Source: DASPFV01 sp035620975 (lineage in GTDB: Bacteria > Acidobacteriota > Vicinamibacteria > Vicinamibacterales > 2-12-FULL-66-21). From it: a stretch of DNA of 36,004 nt. Of this stretch, positions 6,444-15,545 are shown in pieces; positions within the stretch are counted from its first letter, which is position 1; every line of letters begins with the position of its first letter. The translations under genes and the position numbers were made by a program. Under the pieces are notes generated by a model. That model did not search any database, was not told the DNA's origin, and was given only the letters and a program-made list of their open reading frames with translations. The DNA is taken from assembly GCA_035620975.1 (NCBI GenBank), contig DASPFV010000232.1, forward strand, positions 1 through 36,004, given 5' to 3'.

Positions 6444-8885
6444 ATGCGTCTCTACAGCCTGGCATTGACGGCAGCGCTGGTCTGTGCGCCCCCCGTGTCC
6501 ACGAGCTCTTCCGTCAGTCGCAGCTCACCCGCCGCCCAGCCAACTCCACGACTCGAACTCACGGTCGACAGCATCATGCGCGGTCCGGACCTGGTCGGTT
6601 ACCCGCCCACCGCGCTTCGCTGGTCCGCCGACTCCGGGAAGCTGTACTTCGACTGGCGCAAGCCCGGCGAGGACGAACCAGCAACCTACGTCGTCGGCCG
6701 CGCGGGCGGTACGCCTGTCAGGCTCGCGCCCGACGAGAAGAAGCAGGCAGTTCCTGCCACTGGCCGGTGGGACGCGGCGCACCGGCGCATCGTGTCTGTA
6801 GACGGCGGAGACATCGTTCTGGTTGACGGGACGACGGGCGAGCGCCGTCAGATCACCAGGACCGTCGGCGCCGAGTCGAACCCGCGGTGGGCGAGGGGCG
6901 GGACGCACGTCACGTTCGTCCGCGACGGCAACCTCTTCATCGTCCCCGTCGATCCGGCTGCGCCAGCCCTCGTGACCCAGCTGACTGACGTCAAGCCGAG
7001 GAAGACGGAGCCGCGGCTGACCGGGAGCCAGGCATTTCTCGAGCGCGAAGAGGAGAAGCTCATCGAGTTCGTCCGCGAGCAGAATGCACGACGCCGCAAG
7101 CAGGAAGAGGAGGAGAAGAAGGACCGGCCTCCGTCGTTCGAGCTGGGCGACCGGCAGACCGCGATGGATCTGATGCTGTCGCCCGCCGGCACGCACGTGT
7201 TCATCCTCGTCGCCGAGCGGCCCTCGGGCGCGAAGGCCACGATCATTCCCAACTACGTGACGGCGAGCGCGTACACGGAGGACATCCAGGCCAGGACGAG
7301 GGTGGGCGATACGCAGGAGCGCCGGCTTCTCGCCTCGCTCAATCTCGAGACCGGCAAGGCCGTCTGGGCCGACGCCAGCTTTGCGCCGCCGGTGTCCGAG
7401 GAGGAGCGCCCTGCCGAGGCGCAAGCCACCAGGGCCGACGATCGCCCCGGCGGTAAGGCCGTGCGGGAGGTCCGGTGGGCCATGCCGATCGTGGCCGAAG
7501 ACGGCCGCTTCGTCGTGGCGGCGGCGCGGTCGGCCGACAACAAGGATCGCTGGTACGTCGTGCTCGACCCCGACACCGGGCGAACCCGGGTCATCGATTG
7601 GCTGCACGACGATGCCTGGGTGAGAGAGGCAGGTGGCGGGTCTGGCAGCAGCACGATCGAGTTCATGCCGGATCAGCGAAGCGTCTGGTTCCTCTCCGAG
7701 CGCGACGGCTGGATGCACCTCTATACCCTGGACGTGACGCAGGAGGAGAGCACGCCGCGGCAGCTGACGTCCGGACGGTGGGAGATCGCCTCCGCGGATC
7801 TCTCGAGGGACGGAAACACGTTCTTCGTCACGAGCACCGAGACGCATCCCGGCGAGCGGCACCTCTACCACGTGCCGGCCGACGGCGGTGCCAGGACGAA
7901 GATCACCTCGATGGTCGGGTCGCACAGCGCGGTGGTCTCGCCGGACGAGTCGATGCTCGGCCTTGTCTACTCCTACAGCACGAAGCCGCCCGAGGTGTAC
8001 CTGATGCCGAACTCGGCCGGTGCGGCAGCCACGCAGATCACGACGACGCCGACGGCGGAGTGGCGATCCTTCGCCTGGATCGACCCGAAGGTCGTCACCT
8101 ACCGGGCGCGCGACGGCGTCGAGGTCCACGCGCGGCTGTTCACGCCCGAAATGATTGGCGCGCGGCGGGCCCCGTCGCGACCCGGCGTCGTGTTCGTGCA
8201 CGGGGCCGGGTACCTGCAGAACGCGCACCGCTACTGGTCCACCTACTTCCGCGAGTACATGTTCCACAATCTTCTGGCGTCCCGCGGCTACGTCGTGCTG
8301 GACGTCGACTACCGGGCCAGCGCCGGCTACGGGCGTGACTGGCGCACGGCCATCTACCGGCACATGGGCGGAAAGGACCTCGAGGACGTCGTCGATGGGG
8401 CGAGGTACCTGGCGGCGCACGAGCGGGTGAACCCGCGGCGGATTGGCCTCTACGGCGGCAGCTACGGTGGGTTCATCACCCTGATGGCGATGTTCACGAC
8501 GCCGGACGTCTTCGCGGCGGGGGCTGCGCTCCGGCCGGTCACCGACTGGGCGCATTACAGCCACGGCTACACGTCGAGCATCCTGAACGTCCCGCACGAG
8601 GATGCCGAGGCGTATCGCCGCAGCTCACCGATCTACTTCGCCGAAGGGCTCCGGGGCGCGCTGCTCATCTGCCACGGCATGGTGGACACCAACGTCCATT
8701 TCCAGGACTCGGTGCGGCTGGTCCAGCGTCTCATCGAGCTGCGGAAGGAGAACTGGGAGCTCGCGGTCTACCCTGTCGAGAACCACGCGTTCAGCGAGCA
8801 GACCAGCTGGGCCGACGAGTACAAGCGGATACTCGAGCTGTTCGAGAAGAATCTCCGGGTACGTGACGGCCGGAGCGCCGGCTGA
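6444..8885 (+). CDS. secreted S9-family prolyl oligopeptidase / dipeptidyl peptidase
   Basis: An 813-residue protein with a signal peptide (first about 25 residues), an N-terminal beta-propeller (TolB-like blades such as PRWARGGTHVTFVRDGNLFI) and a C-terminal alpha/beta-hydrolase domain. The catalytic triad is visible: Ser673 in LYGGSYGGF, Asp748 in CHGMVDTNVHF and His781 in PVENHAFSE. The family cleaves peptides after Pro or Ala, usually in the periplasm or outside the cell. A charged insertion rich in Glu, Lys and Arg (about residues 205-232) sits between blades. It is transcribed away from tolC, from a 177-nt gap that should carry both promoters. The gene downstream, pyrE, is probably not functionally linked. 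Confidence 0.88.
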   Translation: MRLYSLALTAALVCAPPVSTSSSVSRSSPAAQPTPRLELTVDSIMRGPDLVGYPPTALRWSADSGKLYFDWRKPGEDEPATYVVGRAGGTPVRLAPDEKKQAVPATGRWDAAHRRIVSVDGGDIVLVDGTTGERRQITRTVGAESNPRWARGGTHVTFVRDGNLFIVPVDPAAPALVTQLTDVKPRKTEPRLTGSQAFLEREEEKLIEFVREQNARRRKQEEEEKKDRPPSFELGDRQTAMDLMLSPAGTHVFILVAERPSGAKATIIPNYVTASAYTEDIQARTRVGDTQERRLLASLNLETGKAVWADASFAPPVSEEERPAEAQATRADDRPGGKAVREVRWAMPIVAEDGRFVVAAARSADNKDRWYVVLDPDTGRTRVIDWLHDDAWVREAGGGSGSSTIEFMPDQRSVWFLSERDGWMHLYTLDVTQEESTPRQLTSGRWEIASADLSRDGNTFFVTSTETHPGERHLYHVPADGGARTKITSMVGSHSAVVSPDESMLGLVYSYSTKPPEVYLMPNSAGAAATQITTTPTAEWRSFAWIDPKVVTYRARDGVEVHARLFTPEMIGARRAPSRPGVVFVHGAGYLQNAHRYWSTYFREYMFHNLLASRGYVVLDVDYRASAGYGRDWRTAIYRHMGGKDLEDVVDGARYLAAHERVNPRRIGLYGGSYGGFITLMAMFTTPDVFAAGAALRPVTDWAHYSHGYTSSILNVPHEDAEAYRRSSPIYFAEGLRGALLICHGMVDTNVHFQDSVRLVQRLIELRKENWELAVYPVENHAFSEQTSWADEYKRILELFEKNLRVRDGRSAG

Positions 8886-8945
8886 GATCCCGGGATCGCA
8901 CGGGCTGTGCCGGAGGACGCGCGGCGGAACCGCGGCGAGTTGAGC

Positions 8946-9515
8946 ATGGACGAGGAAGCCGTTCTCGATCTGTTCCGGAAGTCCGGAGCCCTCCTCGAGG
9001 GGCATTTCCGCCTCTCGTCCGGGCTCCACAGCGATCGCTACCTGCAGAGCGCGCTGGTCCTGCAGTACCCGGAGTTCGCCCATGCGCTGGGGCAGGCTTT
9101 GGCCGAGCGGACCCGGCACCTGCAGCCGACGGTCGTGCTGTCGCCGGCGCTGGGCGGCATCGTGATCGGTCAGGAGGTCGGCCGCGCCCTCGGAGTCCGG
9201 GCGCTCTTCGCGGAGCGGCAGGATGGTGCGCTCACGCTGCGCCGGGGATTCACGCTGGCGCCCTCCGATCGCGTGCTGGTCGTGGAAGACGTGATCACGA
9301 CGGGGGGATCGACGCGCGAGACGGCGGCGGTGGCCGAGGCGATCGGTGCGCACGTGGTCGGCGCGGCGGCGATCGTCGATCGCGGCACTGATCCGGCCCG
9401 GTTCGGCCTGCCGCTACAGTCGCTCGTACGCCTGGACGTGCCGGCGTATCCGCCTGAAGCATGCCCGCTGTGCGCCTCCGGGCTGGCGATCGTCAAGCCC
9501 GGGTCGCGTACCTGA
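8946..9515 (+). CDS. pyrE: orotate phosphoribosyltransferase
   Basis: A 189-residue enzyme that joins orotate and PRPP to form OMP. It shows the typical opening LFRKSGALLEGHFRLSSGLHS, the strand VVLSPALGGIVIGQE and the PRPP motif VLVVEDVITTGGST. It ends in CPLCASG...VKPGS, a common C-terminal tail of this PyrE type. ATG at 8946 matches the family's N-terminus and has a weak GCGAG upstream; GTG at 8907 or TTG at 8940 are other options. It lies 21 nt before truA. A paralogue is at 165-782. Confidence 0.9.
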   Translation: MDEEAVLDLFRKSGALLEGHFRLSSGLHSDRYLQSALVLQYPEFAHALGQALAERTRHLQPTVVLSPALGGIVIGQEVGRALGVRALFAERQDGALTLRRGFTLAPSDRVLVVEDVITTGGSTRETAAVAEAIGAHVVGAAAIVDRGTDPARFGLPLQSLVRLDVPAYPPEACPLCASGLAIVKPGSRT

Positions 9516-9535
9516 TCGCCCGCACGGCCACACTC

Positions 9536-10291
9536 GTGCGCAATCTCAAGCTGACCATCGAGTACGAGGGCACGAACTACGTCGGCTGGCAGCGGCAGCC
9601 GGCCGGCGTCTCGATCCAGGCCCTGCTCGAGGATGCGCTCGCGCCGATTGAAAAGCGAGCCGTCGTGGTGCACGGCGCGGGCCGCACCGATGCCGGCGTC
9701 CACGCGCTCGCGCAGGTGGCCAGCGTCGAGGTCGCGCTGGCGCTCGACGCGGAGACCCTGCAGCGGGCCCTCAACGCCGTGCTGCCGGCGGACGTCCGCG
9801 TTCTGGCGATCGCGGAGATGCCGGCGTCCTTTCACGCCCGCTTCAGCGCCATCTCGAAGACCTACGAGTACCGGATCGTGAACGCGCCGTACGTGTCGGC
9901 CTTCCTGCACCGGTACGTCTGGCACGTGCCGCAGCGGCTCGACGTCGACGCCATGCGCGAGGGCGCGTCGGCGCTGGCCGGCCGGCACGACTTCGCGGCG
10001 TTCCAGGCCGCCGGCACGCCGGTCGAGTCCGCCGAACGGACGATCCACGAGATTGCCTGGAGCGGCGGGGGCGGGCCGCACCAGCCGCTCGTCCTTCGTG
10101 TGCGAGGGGACGGCTTCCTGCGCCACATGGTGCGGGCGATCGCGGGCACGCTCGTGGATGTCGGCAGCGGCCGCTGGCCGGCTTCGCACGTGGCGAGCAT
10201 TCTCGCCTCCCGCCGGCGCGTCTCGGCCGGACGCTCGGCGCCGCCACCGGGACTCTTCCTGGTGGAGGTCGGGTACCCCGCGGAGCCTTGA
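9536..10291 (+). CDS. truA: tRNA pseudouridine(38-40) synthase
   Basis: A 251-residue TruA. The start RNLKLTIEYEGTNYVGWQRQ and the catalytic motif GAGRTDAGVHALAQV (Asp52) are diagnostic, and the C-terminal FLRHMVRAIAGTLVDVGSG block is also present. TruA makes pseudouridine at positions 38-40 in the anticodon arm of many tRNAs. GTG at 9536 is chosen because it places the start just before the first conserved strand and 20 nt after the pyrE stop; a longer frame from 9461 would overlap pyrE. Its final codons overlap a promoter-like sequence for uppS. Confidence 0.92.
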   Translation: MRNLKLTIEYEGTNYVGWQRQPAGVSIQALLEDALAPIEKRAVVVHGAGRTDAGVHALAQVASVEVALALDAETLQRALNAVLPADVRVLAIAEMPASFHARFSAISKTYEYRIVNAPYVSAFLHRYVWHVPQRLDVDAMREGASALAGRHDFAAFQAAGTPVESAERTIHEIAWSGGGGPHQPLVLRVRGDGFLRHMVRAIAGTLVDVGSGRWPASHVASILASRRRVSAGRSAPPPGLFLVEVGYPAEP

Positions 10292-10317
10292 ACCCGCGCT
10301 GGCAGACCCTGTACTAT
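10288..10317 (+). promoter_or_regulatory. candidate sigma-70 promoter for the uppS block
   Basis: TTGAAC at 10288-10293 and TACTAT at 10312-10317 are separated by 18 nt. Each box keeps most of the consensus, and the pair lies at the end of truA, 62 nt before the uppS start. It would allow uppS-cdsA-dxr-rseP to be transcribed independently of pyrE-truA. This is a by-eye match and has not been tested against a background model. Confidence 0.4.
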
Positions 10318-10379
10318 CAGGAAATTGCCACGGCAGAGCATCGGCACCGCGCAGCCCCGGCCTGCCCCGCCCGCCACAC

Positions 10380-11165
10380 ATGGCGCTTGAAGACATCCTC
10401 GCAGTCGTGCCGGCCGGCTCCCCCGACGAGGTGCTCGTCCGGCAGCTGGATTTCGATCGGCTGCCTCGCCACGTCGCCGTGATCATGGACGGCAACGGGC
10501 GGTGGGCGGCGCAGCGCCACCTCCCCCGCGTCGAGGGGCACCGGGCGGGCATCGATTCCGTCCGCGATGTCGTCGAATCCTCGGCCCGGCTCGGCATCGA
10601 GGTCCTGACGCTGTACGCCTTCTCGGTCGAGAACTGGAAGCGGCCGCCGACCGAGGTGTCGACCCTGATGGCGCTCCTGAAGCGCTACCTGCGACTCGAG
10701 CTCACGACGCTGCTCAGCAACAATATCCGCTTCCGCGTGATCGGGCGGGCCGACGAGCTGGCGCCCGACATCCGCCGGGAGCTGGTGATGGCGGCGGAGA
10801 AGACCGCGCGCAACACCGGCATGCAGTTCAACATCGCGCTCAACTACGGCGGGCGCGCGGAGATCGTCGAGGCGGCCCGTCGGCTGATCGCGGCCGGGGT
10901 CGCGCCGCACGAGCTCGACGAGCAGCGCTTTGCGGGCTGTCTCTACACCGCCGGACAGCCCGACCCCGACCTCCTGATCCGCACGAGTGGAGAGATGCGC
11001 GTCAGCAATTTCCTGCTCTGGCAGATCGCCTACGCAGAGATCTGGGTGACCGACACGCTCTGGCCGGATTTCCGCCGGCGCGATCTCCTCGAGGCCATCC
11101 TGGCCTATCAGAAGCGCGACCGCCGCTACGGCGGCATCACCCACCCGGTCGGGGCCGGCCGGTGA
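10380..11165 (+). CDS. uppS: undecaprenyl (isoprenyl) diphosphate synthase
   Basis: A 261-residue cis-prenyltransferase that extends farnesyl diphosphate to the lipid carrier of cell-wall synthesis. The motifs HVAVIMDGNGRWA (catalytic Asp37), TLYAFSVENWKRP, and the C-terminal DLLIRTSGEMRVSNFLLWQ...WPDF block are all intact. ATG at 10380 leaves about 30 residues before the first motif, slightly long for the family but with no better start. It heads the widely conserved order uppS-cdsA-dxr-rseP. The gap to cdsA is 46 nt. Confidence 0.93.
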   Translation: MALEDILAVVPAGSPDEVLVRQLDFDRLPRHVAVIMDGNGRWAAQRHLPRVEGHRAGIDSVRDVVESSARLGIEVLTLYAFSVENWKRPPTEVSTLMALLKRYLRLELTTLLSNNIRFRVIGRADELAPDIRRELVMAAEKTARNTGMQFNIALNYGGRAEIVEAARRLIAAGVAPHELDEQRFAGCLYTAGQPDPDLLIRTSGEMRVSNFLLWQIAYAEIWVTDTLWPDFRRRDLLEAILAYQKRDRRYGGITHPVGAGR

Positions 11166-11211
11166 GACGCCTTCTTCGGAGCCGGAGGCATTCCGTTCAT
11201 TCCCGTTCCTG

Positions 11212-12000
11212 ATGTCGCGGCTGCTGAGCGCGGTCGTTCTGCTGGTGCTGGTCGTCGGAACGATCTGGCTGCTGCCGCCGGCCGCGACCGTCGTGCTGGC
11301 GGCGTGCGCCGCGGGCGTCGCGTTCACCGAGTACGCGCGGCTGGCGGCCGCGCTCGGCGCCCCCGTACCCTCGGTGGTCACAGGCGCGGCGGTCGTGGGG
11401 ACGTGCCTCGCGATGGGGTCGACGGTCGTCCCGGTGGAGCTGGTACTCATGTCGGCGGTCATCGTGATCGGGTCGATCGCAGTGGCGGCCGGCCGCCCCG
11501 GGTCGGGCATCCTGCAGGGCGCGGCCGCAGCGGCGTGGGCGATTCTGTACATCGGCGTCCCGCTGGGCTCGCTGGCGGCGGTGCGGGTCGTCGCCGGGCG
11601 CGAGGCCGTCCTCCTGCTGCTGGCCACCCTCGTCGTCAGCGATTCCGCGCAGTTCTACTGCGGACGCGCGTTCGGGCGGACACCGCTGGCACCCGCCGTG
11701 AGCCCGAAGAAAACTGTCGAAGGGGCGATCGGCGGGTGCGTGTTCGGTACGGCGGCGATGGCCATTGGAGGCGCCTGGGTGTTCCCGGGCGCGTCCCGTC
11801 CGATCCTGCTCCTGCTGTCAGCCACCATCGTGCTGCTCGGCATTGTCGGTGATCTGTTCGAGTCGCTGCTGAAGCGAAGCGCGGGCGTGAAGGATACGTC
11901 CGGGCTCATCCCCGGTCACGGCGGCATGCTCGACCGGATCGACAGCTGGCTGTTCGCCAGCCCCATGTACTACGTGTTCGCGCGGTACCTGCAGGTCTGA
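11212..12000 (+). CDS. cdsA: phosphatidate cytidylyltransferase
   Basis: A 262-residue polytopic membrane enzyme that makes CDP-diacylglycerol from phosphatidate and CTP. About seven hydrophobic segments are visible. The signature in the C-terminal third is intact: SPKKTVEGAIGG, GDLFESLLKRSAGVKD and LIPGHGGMLDRIDS. The stop is immediately followed by the ATG of dxr with no gap (12000/12001), so the two are translationally adjacent. Confidence 0.93.
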   Translation: MSRLLSAVVLLVLVVGTIWLLPPAATVVLAACAAGVAFTEYARLAAALGAPVPSVVTGAAVVGTCLAMGSTVVPVELVLMSAVIVIGSIAVAAGRPGSGILQGAAAAAWAILYIGVPLGSLAAVRVVAGREAVLLLLATLVVSDSAQFYCGRAFGRTPLAPAVSPKKTVEGAIGGCVFGTAAMAIGGAWVFPGASRPILLLLSATIVLLGIVGDLFESLLKRSAGVKDTSGLIPGHGGMLDRIDSWLFASPMYYVFARYLQV

Positions 12001-13185
12001 ATGAAAGGCGTGGCAATTCTCGGGGCGACCGGATCGATCGGCCAGAGCGCGCTGGCCGTCGTGGAGGCGCACCCGGCGAAGCTCCGGGTGGTCGCGATGG
12101 CGGCCGGCGGGAACGTCGAGCGGTTCGCGGGCCAGGCGCGGCGGTTCGCCCCGGAGATGCTGGCGATGGCCAGCGGGGCTGCGGCAGCCGACCTCACGCT
12201 CGCGCTGTCGCAGGGCGGCGGCCCTCCGGCCGAGATCGTCTCCGGCCCCGCGGGGCTGCTGGCCGTGGCCACGCATCCTCACGCCGACATCGTCCTGTTC
12301 GCCTCCTCGGGCACCGCTGGGCTCGACGGCGTCCTGGCCGCCATCGAAGCCGGGAAGACTGTCGCGCTCGCCAACAAGGAAGTCCTGGTGATGGCCGGGG
12401 CGATCGTCATGGCCGCGGCCCGGCGCCGCGGCGTCGCCGTGCTGCCCGTCGACAGCGAGCACAACGCCATCCATCAGTGTCTCCATGGCCGCCCGCTCCA
12501 CGAGATCCGCCGCCTCATTCTCACTGCTTCCGGGGGGCCGTTCCGCGGGCAGCCCCTGAGCCGTCTGCAGGAGGTCAGCCCGGAGGACGCTCTGCGCCAC
12601 CCGACGTGGCGGATGGGCCAGAAGATCACGATTGACTCGGCCACCCTCATGAACAAGGGTCTCGAGGTCATCGAGGCTCACTGGCTGTTCGGCGTCTCGC
12701 GGGCGCAGCTCGAGGTGGTGGTCCACCCGCAGTCGATCGTGCACTCGATGGTGGAGCTCGTGGACGGTTCGATCATCGCGCAGCTGGGCGTGACCGACAT
12801 GCGCCTGCCGATTCAGTACGCGTTCTCCTATCCCGACCGCTGGACCGCGCCGCTGCCCTCGCTCGATCTCGCCGCGAGCGGCCGCCTGGATTTCGAGCGG
12901 CCGGATCTGACCTGCTTCCCGTGTCTCGGTCTCGCCTTCAGGGCCCTCGACGGCGATGCCGGCCTGCCGATCGTGCTGAACGCGGCGAACGAAGTGGCCG
13001 TGGCCGGATTCCTCGATTCGCGTCTGAGCTTCACGGGCATCCCCGACGTCATCCGGCGGACCATGGATGCGTACGAGGCCCAGGCACCCTGGCCGGTTAC
13101 AGCTCTGAGCGAGGTACGGAGTTTGGATCGATGGGCGCGCGGCTTCGCGGCCCGCCTGAGCGGTCTGGTACAATCAGAGACTTAG
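12001..13185 (+). CDS. dxr: 1-deoxy-D-xylulose 5-phosphate reductoisomerase
   Basis: A 394-residue MEP-pathway enzyme (DXP to MEP, NADPH and divalent metal). The N-terminal NADPH motif ILGATGSIGQSAL, the ANKEVLVMAG strand, the metal/substrate motif PVDSEHNAIHQCL, SGGPFRG, and the TWRMGQKITIDSATLMNKG block are all present, as is the C-terminal LNAANEVAVAGFL. Length is normal. It connects functionally to ispG at 20159-21400 (same pathway) and to uppS (product use). Confidence 0.94.
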   Translation: MKGVAILGATGSIGQSALAVVEAHPAKLRVVAMAAGGNVERFAGQARRFAPEMLAMASGAAAADLTLALSQGGGPPAEIVSGPAGLLAVATHPHADIVLFASSGTAGLDGVLAAIEAGKTVALANKEVLVMAGAIVMAAARRRGVAVLPVDSEHNAIHQCLHGRPLHEIRRLILTASGGPFRGQPLSRLQEVSPEDALRHPTWRMGQKITIDSATLMNKGLEVIEAHWLFGVSRAQLEVVVHPQSIVHSMVELVDGSIIAQLGVTDMRLPIQYAFSYPDRWTAPLPSLDLAASGRLDFERPDLTCFPCLGLAFRALDGDAGLPIVLNAANEVAVAGFLDSRLSFTGIPDVIRRTMDAYEAQAPWPVTALSEVRSLDRWARGFAARLSGLVQSET

Positions 13186-13201
13186 CGCCAGGGGTATCGA
13201 C

Positions 13202-14521
13202 TTGACGACAATTCTGTCCTTCGTTTTCGTCCTGGGCGTGCTGATATTTGTCCACGAGCTGGGGCATTTCCTCATGGCTCGGCGGATTGGTGTCAGAGTC
13301 CTGACGTTCTCGCTGGGCTTCGGCCCCAAGCTGCTCTCGTTCCGCCGTGGCGATACCGAGTACTGCGTCAGCGCGATTCCTCTGGGCGGCTACGTGAAGA
13401 TGGCCGGCGAGAATCCCGAGGACACCCGCACGGGCGCGTCCGACGAGTTCCTCTCGAAGGGCAAGTGGCAGCGGTTCCAGGTGCTCGTGATGGGACCGGT
13501 GATGAACCTGGCGTTCGCGCTGGTCGTCATGGCGCTCGTGCTGTATCAGGGGGCGCAGGTCCCGGCGTACCTGGAGCGTCCGGCGGTCATCGGTGTCGTC
13601 ATGCCAGACTCGCCGGCGGCGAAGGCCGGCCTTCAGCCGCACGACGAGATCGTGAGCGTCGACGGCAGGCTGGTGCCGACCTGGGAACATTTCGCGATGG
13701 CGCTGATGCCGAAAGCCGGCCGCGACGTGAACCTGCTGATTGAGCGCGAGGGGCGGCCATTCACCGTGAGCGTCGTGCCCGACGCCGTGGACAAGTTCGA
13801 GATCGGCGACATCGGCATCCTCCCCCTGGTGTTCCCGCAGATCGCGGCGGTGAATCCGGACACGCCGGCGCAGGAGGCTGGCCTCCAGCCGGGCGACATC
13901 ATCCTGGCGGTCGGCGCCGAACGGGAGGTGTCCCAGCCGAGAGTCATCGAGCTGATTCAGGCGAGCCAGGGTCGCCTCGAGCTGGAGGTCCGACGCGCCG
14001 GCGAGACGAGGACGATCACGGTTCAGCCGCGGAAACTCGATGACGACAAGCTCAAGATCGGCGCCGTCATCAGCCGGGCCGATTTTCGAACCATCAAACC
14101 GGGTCCGATCGAGGCTGTCAGGCTGAGCGTGGAACAGAACTGGAAATGGACGCGGCTCATCTTCGAGACGCTCGCCGGCCTGTTGACGGGCGCCGCGTCG
14201 GTGAAGCAGCTCATGGGTCCGGTCGCCATCGCCCAGGTCTCGGACGCTGCGGCGCAGCAGGGGTGGGTCGAGCTTTTCGGCCTGATGGCGATGATCTCGC
14301 TCAACCTGGGGCTGCTCAACCTCATGCCCATCCCGGTCCTGGACGGCGGCCACATCGCAATTCTCGCCATCGAGGGCCTCTCCCGCCGCGACTTCAGCAT
14401 GAAGGTGAAGGAGAAGATGCTGCTCGTCGGCTTCGTCCTCCTCGTGACCCTCATGGTGACCGTGATCTACAACGACCTCACGCGCGTGCAGTGGATCGAG
14501 CGATTCATGATCTGGCGCTGA
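13202..14521 (+). CDS. rseP: RIP metalloprotease (site-2 protease)
   Basis: A 439-residue intramembrane zinc protease. The active-site helix carries HELGH (His18, Glu19, His22), and the second metal ligand region is LMPIPVLDGGH near residue 380. Two PDZ domains follow each other between them: one around VMPDSPAAKAGLQPHDEIVSV and one around VNPDTPAQEAGLQPGDIILAV, as in E. coli RseP. In known systems it cleaves anti-sigma factors and leftover signal peptides; no anti-sigma gene is in the window, so its target here is unknown. The start is TTG, 16 nt after dxr. Its stop overlaps a short stem-loop shared with the convergent TPR gene. Confidence 0.93.
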   Translation: MTTILSFVFVLGVLIFVHELGHFLMARRIGVRVLTFSLGFGPKLLSFRRGDTEYCVSAIPLGGYVKMAGENPEDTRTGASDEFLSKGKWQRFQVLVMGPVMNLAFALVVMALVLYQGAQVPAYLERPAVIGVVMPDSPAAKAGLQPHDEIVSVDGRLVPTWEHFAMALMPKAGRDVNLLIEREGRPFTVSVVPDAVDKFEIGDIGILPLVFPQIAAVNPDTPAQEAGLQPGDIILAVGAEREVSQPRVIELIQASQGRLELEVRRAGETRTITVQPRKLDDDKLKIGAVISRADFRTIKPGPIEAVRLSVEQNWKWTRLIFETLAGLLTGAASVKQLMGPVAIAQVSDAAAQQGWVELFGLMAMISLNLGLLNLMPIPVLDGGHIAILAIEGLSRRDFSMKVKEKMLLVGFVLLVTLMVTVIYNDLTRVQWIERFMIWR

Positions 14522-14536
14522 TCCGCTTCGCGGATT
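14520..14536. terminator. short palindrome spanning the convergent rseP/TPR gene ends
   Basis: ATCCGC (14521-14526), loop TTC, GCGGAT (14530-14535) form a perfect 6-bp stem with a possible extra wobble pair. It begins inside the rseP stop and ends at the stop of the convergent TPR gene, so it could act for both directions. There is no U-rich tail, so termination is only suggested. Confidence 0.35.
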
Positions 14537-15468
14537 CAGGGTTCCTGTTTTCGCTGTCTTGCCAGCTCCGCCTCGGCCGCGATGTAGCCGAAGGCCGGCC
14601 ACTCGGCCGCGTGGCGCTCCACGATTCGCCTGAACAGCGGCAGGGCCAGTTGCGGGCGACCGTTGTACAGGTGCCAGTTGGCGACGCCGTACCCGATCGT
14701 GACCGCGTCGAGGCCCCCCTCCGCAACTGAAGCCATCAGCCCGTCCGCCTGTTCGAGTCCCTTGTACAGAAGCAGGAGGCGGTGATACGAGCCGTTCTCG
14801 ATGATCTCCATCTCCCGCGTCACGGGCTCGAGCACCGCGTGCGCTTCGCCGGGCCGGTCGAGCCGGCGCAGCGTCATGTAGAGCCAGTGCGCCGCGGCAA
14901 CGAGCATGTCGGGATTCGTCGACAGGCGGTGGCATTCCCGGTAGGCTGCGAGCGCAGCCTCGAGGTCTCCGCGGAGATAGTGCGCCAGCCCCAGGTGATA
15001 GTAGATGTTCGTGTGGAGCGTGCTCGTCGGGATGTTGCGTGCGTTCGGCTGGCCGTCGGGCTCCACCTCGTCGGGCCGGCCTGCCACGAGCGCCACGGCG
15101 CGGGAGAGATCGGCGGCGGCGTTGTCGAACTCCCGGACCGTGATGTAGCGGTGCCCGCGGTGCCGGTACATCCTGGCATCCTGCGGGTGGCTCGCGATCC
15201 CGTCCGTGAGGATCTGGATGGCTTCACGGTACCGTCCGAGGTAGGCAGTCCGCCGGGCGAGCCAGACGAGCGCGTCCGCGCTGCCGGGATTCCGCGCGTA
15301 GACGTCCCTCGCCATGGCCAGGTTCTCCTCGAGCGCCTTCCGCCGCTCGGCGGGAATCGGCGGCGGCGCGAGGGGTGCTCCCAGCAGGGACGTCGCTTCG
15401 CGGTCCGCCTGGGGCGACACTGACGCCGCCAGCACCAGAACCGCCACGGCGCCTTTCGTAGCCGGCAT
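14536..15468 (-). CDS. secreted TPR-repeat protein
   Basis: A 310-residue protein with a short signal peptide (MPATKGAVAVLVLAASVSPQ) and at least four TPR-like helical pairs, including NPGSADALVWLARRTAYLGRY, HPQDARMYRHRGHRYITVRE and GLAHYLRGDLEAALAAYREC. TPR proteins act as scaffolds; the partner is not evident. The first part, with RRKALEENLAMARDVYARNP, is helical and precedes the repeats. It is transcribed toward rseP and divergent from the MATE gene. No catalytic motif is seen. Confidence 0.75.
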   Translation of the reverse strand: MPATKGAVAVLVLAASVSPQADREATSLLGAPLAPPPIPAERRKALEENLAMARDVYARNPGSADALVWLARRTAYLGRYREAIQILTDGIASHPQDARMYRHRGHRYITVREFDNAAADLSRAVALVAGRPDEVEPDGQPNARNIPTSTLHTNIYYHLGLAHYLRGDLEAALAAYRECHRLSTNPDMLVAAAHWLYMTLRRLDRPGEAHAVLEPVTREMEIIENGSYHRLLLLYKGLEQADGLMASVAEGGLDAVTIGYGVANWHLYNGRPQLALPLFRRIVERHAAEWPAFGYIAAEAELARQRKQEP

Positions 15469-15545
15469 GGACGACCTCCGCGGCGATTCTACTCCCGGCC
15501 CTGTTTCCCGCCCGCGTGCAACCGACGACTACAATGGCAGCAGCG

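Noticed and set aside
6525..8597. 690-codon minus-strand frame opposite the S9 peptidase
   Set aside because: The plus strand has an intact catalytic triad and propeller blades; the antisense product is Arg/Val/His-rich with no recognisable motif.
10053..10379. N-terminal extension of uppS into truA
   Set aside because: The added residues are the shadow of truA; the family's N-terminus and the gap support ATG at 10380.
13097..14935. 612-codon minus-strand frame opposite rseP
   Set aside because: It runs through the ends of three real genes and has no motif; the rseP strand has HELGH and two PDZ domains.
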